Part shown: positions 16,873-25,293 of the stretch, one piece after another | Layout: each line of letters begins with the position of its first letter | How positions within the stretch are numbered: the first letter of the stretch is position 1 | NCBI GenBank assembly: GCA_945863605.1 | Contig: CAMAZP010000031.1 | Location: 1-34,148, forward strand | DNA length: 34,148 bases | Reading direction: 5' to 3' | Source of the DNA: Chitinophaga pinensis | GTDB lineage: Bacteria > Bacteroidota > Bacteroidia > Flavobacteriales_D > Crocinitomicaceae | Translations under genes and position numbers: made by a program | Notes under the pieces: model-generated | What the model saw: only the letters and a program-made list of their open reading frames with translations | Told to the model about the DNA's origin: nothing | Database searches by the model: none

Positions 16873-17453
16873 TGTATAGTAAATTAGACACTCTATATTG
16901 GCAAAGTCGCTACGAAAACAACCAAGCTGGATGGGATTTAGGCGCAGCTTCGCAGCCAATAGTCGAGTACGTAAATCAACTAACCAATAAAGAGTTAAAA
17001 ATCCTCATTCCAGGTTGTGGAAATGCTCACGAAGCCGAATATTTATTTAAAAACGGTTTTAAAAACGTAAGTGTTATTGACATTGCTTTGGCACCACTTG
17101 AAAATTTTAAACATAGAGTACCTGATTTCCCAAATTCTAAGCTTATTAATGGAGATATTTTTGATTTAAATCTACAATTCGATTTAATCATTGAGCAAAC
17201 ACTATTCTGTGCAATTGACCCTACTTTACGTGAGCAATACATTCAAAAAGTCCATCAATTACTTGAACCTGAAGGAAAATTTGTTGGTTTATTATTTAAT
17301 CGTGAATTTGATGCTGGTCCACCATTTGGAGGAAACAAAGAGGAATACATGACTTATTTTTCACCTTATTTTCAAAGAGTTCAAATGGAAAATTGTCATA
17401 ATTCGGTATTACAAAGAAGAGGTACAGAATTGTTTTTTATAGCCGAAAAATAA
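16872..17453 (+). CDS. TPMT-family SAM-dependent methyltransferase
   Basis: The 193-residue protein has the thiopurine S-methyltransferase layout. The entry motif is YWQSRYENNQAGWDLGAASQP (about 9-29). The SAM-binding motif I is ILIPGCGNAHEAEYL (about 44-58), the acidic motif II region is VSVIDIALAPLENF, and the chain continues through DLIIEQTLFCAIDP to LEPEGKFVGLLFNREFDAGPPFGG. Bacterial members methylate small thiols, selenium or tellurium compounds, or halides. The substrate here is unknown. An upstream TTG at 16869 is also possible, but I choose ATG 16872, which overlaps the preceding stop as TGATG. The membrane-protein gene begins 4 nt after its stop. Confidence 0.87.
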   Translation: MYSKLDTLYWQSRYENNQAGWDLGAASQPIVEYVNQLTNKELKILIPGCGNAHEAEYLFKNGFKNVSVIDIALAPLENFKHRVPDFPNSKLINGDIFDLNLQFDLIIEQTLFCAIDPTLREQYIQKVHQLLEPEGKFVGLLFNREFDAGPPFGGNKEEYMTYFSPYFQRVQMENCHNSVLQRRGTELFFIAEK

Positions 17454-17457
17454 ATAA

Positions 17458-17889
17458 ATGAAAAAATGGTTGCTTTTTTTTGCTTTTGGATGTGTTGGAA
17501 TAACAACTGAAATTTTTTTCACAGCAATCAGTACTGTTGTAGAAAGTATGCTTAACAATGAACCAATTAGCTGGCGATTATTAGGTTTTTCGTACATCTG
17601 GATGTTTCCAATTTATGGATTGATTGCATTTTTTGCACCAATAGTCTTTCGGTTTCTTTTAAAATATCCTTTACTACTCAGATTGTTCCTGGCTGCGATT
17701 ATCATTTTTGTTGTCGAATTTATTTCTGGATTCTTGCTCGATCAGTTAACTGGAAGCTGTCCGTGGGAATACAAATATGGATTTCATATTATGGGTTACA
17801 TACAACTTGAATATTTACCTGCGTGGATGCTTTTCGTTTTCATAATCGAAAAGATTTACAAGTTTCTTGACAAAGCATTTGAAGTCTAA
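17458..17889 (+). CDS. Four-helix integral membrane protein, possibly CmpB/DUF1113-like
   Basis: The 143-residue protein has about four hydrophobic helices (7-28, 42-62, 68-92, 113-132). A Trp/Tyr-rich segment, LTGSCPWEYKYGFHIMGYIQLEYLPAWMLF, resembles the signature of the putative ABC-transporter type IV family (PF06541). That match is from memory and not strong. It starts 4 nt after the methyltransferase stop, so it belongs to the 16507-17889 three-gene unit. Its role is unknown. Confidence 0.65.
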   Translation: MKKWLLFFAFGCVGITTEIFFTAISTVVESMLNNEPISWRLLGFSYIWMFPIYGLIAFFAPIVFRFLLKYPLLLRLFLAAIIIFVVEFISGFLLDQLTGSCPWEYKYGFHIMGYIQLEYLPAWMLFVFIIEKIYKFLDKAFEV

Positions 17890-17948
17890 TCTATTCTTTT
17901 TTCTCAACGACTTTCAAATCAATTACCCAATTCATTGTAACATTTTAT

Positions 17949-17956
17949 TACTTTTG
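17949..17956 (+). promoter_or_regulatory. -7 promoter box for fabI
   Basis: TACTTTTG matches TAnnTTTG in full, 15 nt before the fabI ATG, in an 82-nt gap. fabI thus has its own promoter. Confidence 0.5.
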
Positions 17957-17971
17957 TTTAAAACATAACAC

Positions 17972-18784
17972 ATGGCAAACGAATTATTAAAAGGAAAAAG
18001 AGGAATTATTTTTGGAGCGTTAAACGAACAATCAATCGCTTGGAAAGTTGCTGAAAGAGCACATGAAGAAGGAGCTACTTTTGTTCTTACTAATGCTCCA
18101 ATTGCAATGAGAATGGGAGAAATTAATGTATTGGCTGAAAAAACAGGCAGTAAAGTTATTCCTGCTGATGCAACAAGTTTGGAAGATTTAGAAAACTTGG
18201 TGACTCAATCAATGGAAATTTTAGGTGGAAAAATCGACTTCGTTTTACATTCAATTGGAATGTCTCCGAATGTAAGGAAAGGAAAACATTACACTGAAAA
18301 TAATTATCAGTTCTACAACCAAACGATGGATGTTTCTGCTATTTCTTTGCATAAAACGTTGGCAACACTTTACAAACACGACGCAGTAAGTGATTGGGGT
18401 TCGGTAGTTGCCTTAACCTATATAGCTGCTCAACGTATTTTCCCAGATTACAATGACATGGCGGATGCGAAATCCTTATTAGAATCAATCACGCGCTCAT
18501 TTGGGTATCACTATGGAATTAAAAATAAAGTGCGTGTAAATACCATTTCGCAATCACCAACTCCAACAACTGCTGGACAAGGAGTAAAAGGATTTAAAGA
18601 ATTTATTAACTTCTCTGAGCAAATGTCACCACTTGGAAATGCGCCTGCTTTAGCTTGTGCTGATTACTGTATTACATTATTCTCAGATTTAACTCGCTAT
18701 GTAACGATGCAAAACCTTTTCCATGATGGAGGATTTTCAAATACTGGTGTAACTCAACAAGTTATCGATAAATTTGGAGAGTAA
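17972..18784 (+). CDS. fabI: Enoyl-[acyl-carrier-protein] reductase (NADH), FabI
   Basis: This 270-residue short-chain-dehydrogenase-fold enzyme performs the last reduction of each fatty-acid elongation cycle. The FabI-type cofactor loop is GIIFGALNEQSIAWKVA (11-27). LHSIGMSP (92-99) follows in the middle, and the active site is Y150-(x9)-Y160-(x6)-K167 (TYIAAQRIFPDYNDMADAKS), the spacing that separates FabI from other SDR enzymes. The C-terminal NTISQSPTPTTAGQGVKGF is the substrate-binding flap, slightly different from the common SxGPIxTxA form. It sits alone with its own -7 box. It is the cellular target class of triclosan and isoniazid-type inhibitors. No resistance claim can be made from this. 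Confidence 0.96.
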   Translation: MANELLKGKRGIIFGALNEQSIAWKVAERAHEEGATFVLTNAPIAMRMGEINVLAEKTGSKVIPADATSLEDLENLVTQSMEILGGKIDFVLHSIGMSPNVRKGKHYTENNYQFYNQTMDVSAISLHKTLATLYKHDAVSDWGSVVALTYIAAQRIFPDYNDMADAKSLLESITRSFGYHYGIKNKVRVNTISQSPTPTTAGQGVKGFKEFINFSEQMSPLGNAPALACADYCITLFSDLTRYVTMQNLFHDGGFSNTGVTQQVIDKFGE

Positions 18785-18805
18785 TTTTTAAAATTACTTT
18801 TGTTT

Positions 18806-18973
18806 TTAATTGAAAAGTGGTAGGTTTTTTTTCTTTGCCGCTTCTGTTTCTTTTGTTCTATCGCAGAAATACTCTTCTCCTTTATAACCAATTCCTAAAA
18901 AAGGATTGTCGCGTTTTTTTATGCAACAAACTAACGAAAATTTATAATTTATTACACAAAATGCGTAACGCAT
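18806..18973 (-). pseudogene. 55-residue ORF resembling the N-terminus of an AAA-type ATP-binding protein
   Basis: An open frame on the minus strand from ATG 18973-18971 to TAA encodes 55 residues, ending NPFLGIGYKGEEYFCDRT and then KETEAAKKKNLPLFN. The stretch NPF-x-x-x-GY-x-x-x-EYFCDR-x-x-E recalls the beginning of a family of Bacteroidota/archaeal-type AAA ATP-binding proteins, in which the Walker A loop would follow some 25 residues later. Here the frame stops first and no Walker motif follows. It is best read as a decayed fragment, or less likely a real cysteine-containing small protein. The first 18 residues (MRYAFCVINYKFSLVCCI) do not fit the family and lie partly in a palindrome. The similarity is from memory and covers only about 25 residues. 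Confidence 0.4.
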
Positions 18974-18977
18974 TTTG
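18957..18977. repeat. 10-bp inverted repeat downstream of fabI
   Basis: CAAAATGCGT-A-ACGCATTTTG is a perfect inverted repeat with a one-base centre, with no following T-run. It may be a weak bidirectional hairpin between fabI and the convergent toxin-antitoxin operon. It also overlaps the start of the decayed ORF. Confidence 0.45.
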
Positions 18978-19054
18978 CATAATTTGATTCAATAAAACAA
19001 ATTTCATTTAAGGATTTTTAGGTTTTGCTGATCTCGGATTATTTAAATTGAAAA

Positions 19055-19387
19055 TTAGTAAGTTAATATTTCGTTCAAGCATTTATGAATTTTTGCGATT
19101 TCGGATTTTGAGAGCGTACCAATATGTTGTTTTAAACGCGTTTTGGATAAAGAGCGAACGTGTAAAGTCAATACTTCAGAAGTTACAGTTAAGCCATTTT
19201 GTGAAGTAGGAGAGAGGATGAGGTTTCCGTGGTAGTTTTTGAGTTTGGTGGTGAGCGGGCAACATACCACTACATTGGCATATTTATTCAATAAGTTACC
19301 GCTAATAATGACCACAGGACGACATCCTGCTTGTTCGCTACCTTCAGTTGGGTTAAGGTTTGTGTACCAAATTTCGCCTTGGTTCAT
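19055..19387 (-). CDS. PemK/MazF-family endoribonuclease toxin
   Basis: The 110 residues match the PemK/MazF family. The opening is MNQGEIWYTNLNPTEGSEQ, and the conserved block AGCRPVVIISGN holds the catalytic-type Arg (R23). CCPLTTKLKNYHGNL (about 42-56) holds the catalytic-type Thr. LTSEV-like TVTSEVLTLHVRSLSKTRL and a C-terminal helix IAKIHKCLNEIL complete the fold. Members cut mRNA at short sequences and are held inactive by their antitoxin. The start ATG overlaps the antitoxin stop by 4 nt, giving an antitoxin-first operon. The frame is intact and the key residues are present, so it is probably functional. Confidence 0.93.
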   Translation of the reverse strand: MNQGEIWYTNLNPTEGSEQAGCRPVVIISGNLLNKYANVVVCCPLTTKLKNYHGNLILSPTSQNGLTVTSEVLTLHVRSLSKTRLKQHIGTLSKSEIAKIHKCLNEILTY

Positions 19388-19620
19388 TCTTCGTCTAAAT
19401 GCGTTAAATACTCCACCATTCCCTCTTCTGCAACGAGCATTGTATCTGTGTCTGCCGCCATTTGTTTATAGGATTTGACATAAGCAGCACGATTCAATTG
19501 TTCTAAATAGATACGCAATGCTTTTTCGATGAGTGTATTTTTAGGAACAGACAATTCTTTGGCTTTTTCTGCCAACAATTGCAATAAATCATCTGGAAGC
19601 GAACTGGTGAAAGTGGACAT
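19384..19620 (-). CDS. Ribbon-helix-helix antitoxin of the PemK-type pair
   Basis: The 78-residue protein starts with a ribbon-helix-helix DNA-binding domain (STFTSSLPDDLLQLLAEKAKELSVPKNTLIEKALRIYLEQ, about 2-42). An acidic C-terminal tail (AADTDTMLVAEEGMVEYLTHLDEE) follows and should wrap the toxin. The tail and the 4-nt overlap with the toxin gene mark it as the antitoxin, which usually represses the operon by binding its promoter. A full -7 box (TATATTTG) lies 26-33 nt upstream within very AT-rich DNA, where an operator is expected, though I see no clear palindrome. Confidence 0.87.
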   Translation of the reverse strand: MSTFTSSLPDDLLQLLAEKAKELSVPKNTLIEKALRIYLEQLNRAAYVKSYKQMAADTDTMLVAEEGMVEYLTHLDEE

Positions 19621-19645
19621 ATTTTTGATTTATATTTATTTTTTA

Positions 19646-19653
19646 CAAATATA
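19646..19653 (-). promoter_or_regulatory. -7 promoter box for the toxin-antitoxin operon
   Basis: The minus strand reads TATATTTG, matching TAnnTTTG, about 25 nt before the antitoxin ATG. Confidence 0.45.
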
Positions 19654-19841
19654 AAATATATTTTCTGAAAAGTTGTAATCAAACTTATATTTACGAAAAC
19701 TAGAAGATTTTACTTCTTCGAGTTTAATTATTCCTTTTTATTCTTTTGTTATTTTATAAACTCCCATTAAAATTCTTGGTTATTAAATGAAATCAATTCA
19801 TAAATGACTGATTTTATTTTGGAAGTTCATAAGGTTTATTC

Positions 19842-20360
19842 CTACCATTCAAAAGCTTTGTCGCTCATCCAATTACCTTGAACCCTTAATGTTTGTTCGA
19901 TAACGTCGCGAACACAACCTTTTCCGCCATTTATTGGAGATTGATAATTTACAACAGCCTTTATGTCGATTGTAGCGTCTTGTGGACAAGTTGAAACACC
20001 AACTAAATTTAAAATAGGCAAATCAGGAATGTCGTCGCCCATGTATAAAACTTCGTCGTTTGTAAAACCATATTTTGCTTGTAAATCTTTATATTTATTC
20101 AATTTATGGTGCGTTGCCAAGTGCACTTCTGTAACTCCTAATCCTAAAAGTCTTTCTTTAACTTCTGTTGAATGACCACCCGTTATAATGAAAATTTTGT
20201 AATCCATTTTAGAGGCATACTGTAGTGCGTAGCCATCTTTTGCATTCAATGCTCTCACAACTTCGTCTTTCATTAAATATACTAGTCCATCTGTAAGCAC
20301 TCCGTCCACATCGAACATAAATACTTTAATGTTTTTTAATTTTTCTTTGTAACTAATCAT
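19842..20360 (-). CDS. kdsC: KDO 8-phosphate phosphatase, HAD superfamily
   Basis: This 172-residue C0-type HAD phosphatase removes phosphate from 3-deoxy-D-manno-octulosonate 8-phosphate on the way to the LPS core. The nucleophile motif is FMFDVDGVLTDG (D17, D19), motif II is the T in IIITGGHSTEV (about 58-67), and motif III/IV are the lysine region and MGDDIPDLPIL (D109, D110). The small size without a cap domain is typical for the tetrameric KdsC. Its ATG overlaps the end of the DUF2520 gene by 8 nt, putting it last in the secA-DUF2520-kdsC unit. Confidence 0.9.
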   Translation of the reverse strand: MISYKEKLKNIKVFMFDVDGVLTDGLVYLMKDEVVRALNAKDGYALQYASKMDYKIFIITGGHSTEVKERLLGLGVTEVHLATHHKLNKYKDLQAKYGFTNDEVLYMGDDIPDLPILNLVGVSTCPQDATIDIKAVVNYQSPINGGKGCVRDVIEQTLRVQGNWMSDKAFEW

Positions 20361-21132
20361 TTTTTGAATACGTTTCGATGATGCTTTGTGAGAGTAATTT
20401 ATAGATTTCTTTGTTTCGTCCTTCTAATAATGAAAGTTGATTTTCAATAATCAATCGGTCGTTCCTTTTAGCAGGACCTGTTTGTGCCTCGTAGGGACTT
20501 ACTATTTTCAGTTTTTCATATGTTTCATTTAACAACGGTTGAAAAAGCGACCAATCCAAATTGTTTTTAATTGCTTCTTCATGTGAAACATAAACCAAGT
20601 GATTGACAAAATTGTTTAAGAAAACAGCACTTAGGTGTATTTTTTTTCGTTTTTCAGAATCGCAATGTTGAAATTTGAAACCTATTTTTTTACAAATTAC
20701 TTCTAGTTTTTTTTGAAGGGATTTGGTATTCGCTTCCAACAAAATGGGAATATCTTCCGACTTTAGATTCCTACCTTCTGTAAAAGATTGAAGTGGGTAG
20801 AAAACAGCTCTTGTTTTCTGATTTTCAAACTCTTCTAAAGAAATACTACCTGCAGAATAGACCACAAGCAGTTTTGCTGAAAAAGAATCTACAACCTCTA
20901 TTACGTGTTGGTCTGCAACAGCAACCAATATTAAGTCAGCTTTTACATCTTCGAGTGAATCAAAAAAAGGCGCTTCGACTTTTTCCGCGAGCGCCTTTCC
21001 TGTTTCTTTATTTCTACTATAAATTCCAGTTATGATAAATCCTGCTTGGTGAAATATACTGGCAAAACCACTTGCTACTTTACCAGAACCTACAAAGGCA
21101 ACACTCTTTATTTCACTAGTAGTTCGATTCAT
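20353..21132 (-). CDS. Rossmann-like and DUF2520 domain protein
   Basis: The 259 residues begin with a Rossmann nucleotide-binding loop (SVAFVGSGKVASGFASIFHQAG, about 10-31). They continue as an F420/NADP-oxidoreductase-like domain (ADLILVAVADQHVIEVV; LLVVYSAGSISLEEF) and end in the helical DUF2520 domain (about 125-255; KIHLSAVFLNNFVNHLVYVSHEEAIKNNLDW). Such proteins resemble 6-phosphogluconate/pyrroline-carboxylate reductase folds, but the reaction is not established. The start overlaps the secA stop by 4 nt and the kdsC start lies inside its 3' end, so it is co-transcribed with both. This neighbourhood with kdsC is, as far as I recall, common in Flavobacteriia. Confidence 0.88.
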   Translation of the reverse strand: MNRTTSEIKSVAFVGSGKVASGFASIFHQAGFIITGIYSRNKETGKALAEKVEAPFFDSLEDVKADLILVAVADQHVIEVVDSFSAKLLVVYSAGSISLEEFENQKTRAVFYPLQSFTEGRNLKSEDIPILLEANTKSLQKKLEVICKKIGFKFQHCDSEKRKKIHLSAVFLNNFVNHLVYVSHEEAIKNNLDWSLFQPLLNETYEKLKIVSPYEAQTGPAKRNDRLIIENQLSLLEGRNKEIYKLLSQSIIETYSKND

Positions 21133-24100
21133 TTACCATGACATTGCTTATATTTCTTACCGCTTCCGCAAGGACACAACTCATTTCTTCCAACTTTAGG
21201 TTCTGCAATTACAGGTTGACGTTTCTCCTCTTGTGGAAAAGAATTTTCAATCGCTTGCTGATAACCTTGACGTCCTTGAAATTGAGGTGGATTTGTAGAA
21301 CTTGTATTTCCGTTATTTATTTGCGCCTTATCGTAGTTGCTTTGTTTAGCTTCTTTATTTGTACTTTGCAACTGTTGTTCAATTGGCATATTTAAGTTCA
21401 TCAACATTTCAACAGCTCCTTCATTCAAACGATTCATCATTGATCGGAATAATTCATAAGATTCAAGTTTATAAACTACTAATGGATCTTTTTGCTCATA
21501 AGTTGCATTGTTAACTGCCGTTCGTAAATCGTCCATTTCGCGTAAATGTTCTTTCCACTCATCATCAATTTTAGCTAAGATGATATTTTTCTCGAAGGAT
21601 TTTGCAATTGCTTTTCCGTTGGATTCATAAGCTTCTTTTAAGTTCACCAATAATTCCATCTCGCGCCTTCCATCTGTCAACGGGAAAACAATATTTTTGA
21701 AACGATCTGACATTGTTTCATGTACGTGCTTAATTTGTGGCATTGCTAACTGAGCAATTTTATCGCATTTACGGTTGTATTGTTCAAGCATTGAATTATA
21801 AATACTATTCACTAAATCTTCTTTTGATTGAGTTCCATAGGTGGTTTCATCAACTGGAGAATCAATGCCAACAACACGAATCAATTCAATTTCGAATTCG
21901 TCGAAAGATAAGTTTCCGTATTGTTTAACCGTTGTATCGCACAATTCAAAGAACATATTATCTACATCAATATCTAAACGATCTCCAAACAAAGCATTTT
22001 TTCGTTTTTTGTATATTGCTTTTCGTTGGGCATTCATTACGTCATCGTATTCCAACAAACGTTTACGAACTCCGAAGTTATTTTCTTCCACTTTTTTCTG
22101 TGCACGCTCTATAGATTTTGAAACCATTCCAGCGGTAATTACTTCTCCTTCTTTTAATCCCATTCTGTCCATTAATTTTGCAATTCTGTCAGAACCGAAT
22201 TTACGCATCAAATCGTCTTCTAAAGACACGAAAAAACGAGAAGAACCTGGGTCACCTTGACGACCAGAACGTCCTCTTAACTGTCTGTCTACACGACGAG
22301 AATCATGACGTTCAGTACCAATAATTGCAAGACCTCCAGCATCTTTCACATTAGGACCTAGTTTAATATCTGTTCCACGACCAGCCATATTTGTCGCAAT
22401 TGTAACCGCACCTGCTAGACCTGCATTGGCAATAATTTCCGCTTCTTTTTGGTGGTATTTAGCATTCAATACTTGATGATCGATTTTTTTCATCGACAAC
22501 ATCCTACTCAACAATTCTGAAATCTCAACTGTAGTTGTACCAACTAAAACTGGTCGACCAGCTGCTACAAGCGATTCAATTTCCTGAATTACTGCATTGT
22601 ATTTTTCACGTGCTGACTTGTACACAAAATCATCTTGGTCTTTTCTTGAAACTGGTTTATTTGTTGGAACAACAACTACATCTAGTTTGTAGATATCCCA
22701 GAATTCTTTTGCTTCCGTTTCAGCTGTTCCAGTCATACCTGCTAATTTATGGTACATACGGAAATAGTTTTGTAGCGTAACTGTTGCATACGTTTGAGTT
22801 GCAGCTTCAACTTGTACATTTTCTTTAGCTTCAATTGCTTGATGTAATCCATCAGAGTATCTTCTACCATCTAAAATACGGCCGGTTGATTCATCTACGA
22901 TCTTGACTTTGTTGTCAAGTATTACATATTCAACTTCTTTTTCAAAAAGTGTATAAGCTTTTAATAATTGATTAATGGAATGAATTCGCTCAGATTTGAC
23001 AGAATAATCACGAACAAGTATGTCTTTTTTTGCTAAAAAGTCATCTTTAGGTAGGTTTAATTTTTGAAGATTTGCGATTTCTGATCCAATATCCGGCATT
23101 ATATAAAAATCTCTGTTATCAGCTCCAGAAACTAAATCGATACCTTTATTTGTTAACTCAATTGTATTGTTTTTTTCATCAATTACAAAGAATAATTCCA
23201 CATCAATTTTTTTCATGTGTTTCCCTTGCTCTTGCATGTAGTAATTCTCCGTTTTCTGCAAATGAACGCGAATTCCTGGCTCCGATAAAAACTTAATTAA
23301 AGTTCTATTTTTTGGTAAACCTCTGTGTGCTCTTAACAAGGCAATTCCACCTTCATCCAACATACGTTTAGCTTCGTTTTTATCCTCAGGCGGCGTATTA
23401 ATTACTGTTAGTAATTTCTTTGCTTCACTTAAACATTGTTGAACGTATTGTTTTTGAGCCTCTACAACACGCTCGATACGTGGTTTTAATTCATAAAATT
23501 CATGCTCGTCTCCTTTGGGAGTTGGTCCAGAAATAATTAATGGTGTTCTTGCATCATCAATCAATACAGAATCGACCTCATCGACGATTGCAAAATGGTG
23601 TTTACGCTGCACTAAATCATCTACATGTCCAGCCATATTATCGCGTAAGTAATCGAAACCAAATTCATTATTTGTTCCGAAAGTAATATCTGCTAAATAA
23701 GCTTTTCGTCTTTCTGCAGAATTTGGACGGTGTTTGTCAATACAATCCACAGATAAACCATGAAATTGATAAAGCGGACCCATCCATTCAGAGTCACGTT
23801 TTGCTAAGTAATCATTTACTGTAACTATGTGTACTCCTTTTCCAGCCAGTGCATTCAAGTAAACTGGTAATGTTGCCACTAAAGTTTTTCCTTCACCTGT
23901 TTGCATTTCAGCGATGTTTCCTTTGTGTAATACTGCACCACCCATCAACTGAACATCATAATGAACCATATTCCAATTGATTTTCGCACCTGCTGCAGAC
24001 CATTCACTGTGCCAAATTGCTTTGTCGTTTTCGATTGTGATTCCATCTTTTTTTAATGACAAATCACGATCGAAATTTTCAGCATCAACTTCTAATTTTT

Positions 24101-24476
24101 TGTTATTTGACCAACGGAAAGCCGTTTCTTTAACGACTGCAAAAGCATCAGGTAAAATTGCAGCGAGAGTAGTTTCGATTTGCTCGTCGATAGCTTTTTC
24201 AATTTTATCGATTTTATCAAATAGATTTTCTTTCTCTTCAATGGGAGTATTTAGGTCTTCTGCTTTCACTTTCAAACTTATCAACTCGTCTTCAAGTTTT
24301 TGTTTTTCAGTTCGAATTCTCGCTTGAAATTCTCTTGTTTTATCTCTAAGGCCTTGGTCTGAAAGTGATTTAACTTTCTCTAATTCAGACAATGTTTGTT
24401 CAACATACGGCCAATATAATTTTTTGTCTTTTGCGTTTTTATCGCCAAAAATCTTTTTTAATAGGTCACCAATCAT
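21129..24476 (-). CDS. secA: Preprotein translocase ATPase SecA
   Basis: SecA is the motor that drives unfolded proteins through SecYEG. The frame can be read from ATG 24512, but the family start MIGDLLKKIFGDKNAKDKK lies at 24476. The -7 box at 24500-24507 puts transcription start between the two ATGs, so I call 1115 residues from 24476. Visible are GEGKTLVATLP (Walker A) in AEMQTGEGKT, AIVDEVDSVLIDDARTPLIISGP (Walker B), TNMAGRGTDIKLG and RQLRGRSGRQGDPGSSRFFVSLEDD of the second motor domain. A Bacteroidota-style insertion follows the Walker B region, and the C-terminal SEC-C zinc motif ends NELCPCGSGKKYKQCHGK. It leads the operon with DUF2520 and kdsC. Confidence 0.97.
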   Translation of the reverse strand: MIGDLLKKIFGDKNAKDKKLYWPYVEQTLSELEKVKSLSDQGLRDKTREFQARIRTEKQKLEDELISLKVKAEDLNTPIEEKENLFDKIDKIEKAIDEQIETTLAAILPDAFAVVKETAFRWSNNKKLEVDAENFDRDLSLKKDGITIENDKAIWHSEWSAAGAKINWNMVHYDVQLMGGAVLHKGNIAEMQTGEGKTLVATLPVYLNALAGKGVHIVTVNDYLAKRDSEWMGPLYQFHGLSVDCIDKHRPNSAERRKAYLADITFGTNNEFGFDYLRDNMAGHVDDLVQRKHHFAIVDEVDSVLIDDARTPLIISGPTPKGDEHEFYELKPRIERVVEAQKQYVQQCLSEAKKLLTVINTPPEDKNEAKRMLDEGGIALLRAHRGLPKNRTLIKFLSEPGIRVHLQKTENYYMQEQGKHMKKIDVELFFVIDEKNNTIELTNKGIDLVSGADNRDFYIMPDIGSEIANLQKLNLPKDDFLAKKDILVRDYSVKSERIHSINQLLKAYTLFEKEVEYVILDNKVKIVDESTGRILDGRRYSDGLHQAIEAKENVQVEAATQTYATVTLQNYFRMYHKLAGMTGTAETEAKEFWDIYKLDVVVVPTNKPVSRKDQDDFVYKSAREKYNAVIQEIESLVAAGRPVLVGTTTVEISELLSRMLSMKKIDHQVLNAKYHQKEAEIIANAGLAGAVTIATNMAGRGTDIKLGPNVKDAGGLAIIGTERHDSRRVDRQLRGRSGRQGDPGSSRFFVSLEDDLMRKFGSDRIAKLMDRMGLKEGEVITAGMVSKSIERAQKKVEENNFGVRKRLLEYDDVMNAQRKAIYKKRKNALFGDRLDIDVDNMFFELCDTTVKQYGNLSFDEFEIELIRVVGIDSPVDETTYGTQSKEDLVNSIYNSMLEQYNRKCDKIAQLAMPQIKHVHETMSDRFKNIVFPLTDGRREMELLVNLKEAYESNGKAIAKSFEKNIILAKIDDEWKEHLREMDDLRTAVNNATYEQKDPLVVYKLESYELFRSMMNRLNEGAVEMLMNLNMPIEQQLQSTNKEAKQSNYDKAQINNGNTSSTNPPQFQGRQGYQQAIENSFPQEEKRQPVIAEPKVGRNELCPCGSGKKYKQCHGK

Positions 24477-24499
24477 GTAAATGTAAATTTTGCAATAGC

Positions 24500-24507
24500 C
24501 AAAGATA
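24500..24507 (-). promoter_or_regulatory. -7 promoter box for secA
   Basis: The minus strand reads TATCTTTG, matching TAnnTTTG, 23 nt before ATG 24476 and downstream of the alternative ATG at 24512. It therefore decides the start codon. Confidence 0.55.
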
Positions 24508-24617
24508 AACAATTAAGTAGTAGTAGGGCTTAGTATTAGACGGTGACTTGTTAATTTTTTGAAATAGCTAAGAAATTGTATTCTAAAATAATTTTAAATC
24601 AACCAATTTGATAATAA

Positions 24618-25286
24618 TTAATCTAATTTGAACTTACAGTACTTAATTATGTGGCCTCTAGAAGTGAATAATTTTTCGTAATGAGTTTTGATATGAAAAA
24701 TAGATTTTGTTTCCTCATCTAAATCTTCAGTAATACTTCCATATAAATCCCAGGTCAATTCTAAGCAATTAAAATTATTTTTCTTAATCTGAAACTCAGT
24801 GTATTCAAAAAGAATGTCGCTATCGGTTTTTACGTGTATGATACCACCTGGTTTTAAAATTTTTCGGTAGCGCTCAATAAATAGAGGAGAAGTTAGTCTT
24901 TTTCTTGGTTTATTTGGTTGCGGATCGGAGAAAGTTAACCAGATTTCATCCACTTCATTTTCAATAAAAGAATTCGTGATGTAATCGATACGCGTTCGTA
25001 AAAAAGCTACATTTTTCATTTCAGACTCAAGTGCTTCTTTTGCACCTATGTAGATTCTGTTTCCTTTTAAATCAACTCCAATAAAGTTTTTTTCTTTGTA
25101 ATGTTTTCCAAGACCAACAGAGTATTCACCTTTTCCACATCCTAATTCAAGTACAATCGGATTTTCGTTTTGAAACACTTTCTCGCGCCACTTTCCTTTT
25201 AATTCAAAATCGTGTTCTCTTTCTGGTTCAAAAACGTTTTCAAAATCTTTAATTGCCGCAAATCGGCGAAGTTTATCTTTTCCCAC
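24618..25286 (-). CDS. trmB: tRNA (guanine-N7-)-methyltransferase
   Basis: This 222-residue SAM-dependent enzyme makes m7G46 in the variable loop of tRNA. The SAM loop is VLELGCGKGEYSVGLGKHY (about 45-63), followed by FIGVDLKGNRIYIGAKEA. The TrmB hallmark WLTFSDPQPNKPRKRLTSP (about 117-135) is present, and the C-terminal half gives HVKTDSDILFEYT. The length is usual. It follows the DUF4836-like lipoprotein gene by 7 nt and is likely transcribed with it. About 140 nt separate it from secA, which has its own promoter. Confidence 0.95.
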   Translation of the reverse strand: MGKDKLRRFAAIKDFENVFEPEREHDFELKGKWREKVFQNENPIVLELGCGKGEYSVGLGKHYKEKNFIGVDLKGNRIYIGAKEALESEMKNVAFLRTRIDYITNSFIENEVDEIWLTFSDPQPNKPRKRLTSPLFIERYRKILKPGGIIHVKTDSDILFEYTEFQIKKNNFNCLELTWDLYGSITEDLDEETKSIFHIKTHYEKLFTSRGHIIKYCKFKLD

Positions 25287-25293
25287 TCTTTTT

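Noticed and set aside
21841..22260. 139-codon plus-strand frame inside secA, and similar ones at 23977-24327
   Set aside because: Antisense shadows of conserved secA motor domains; Ser/Phe-rich composition and no recognisable domain.
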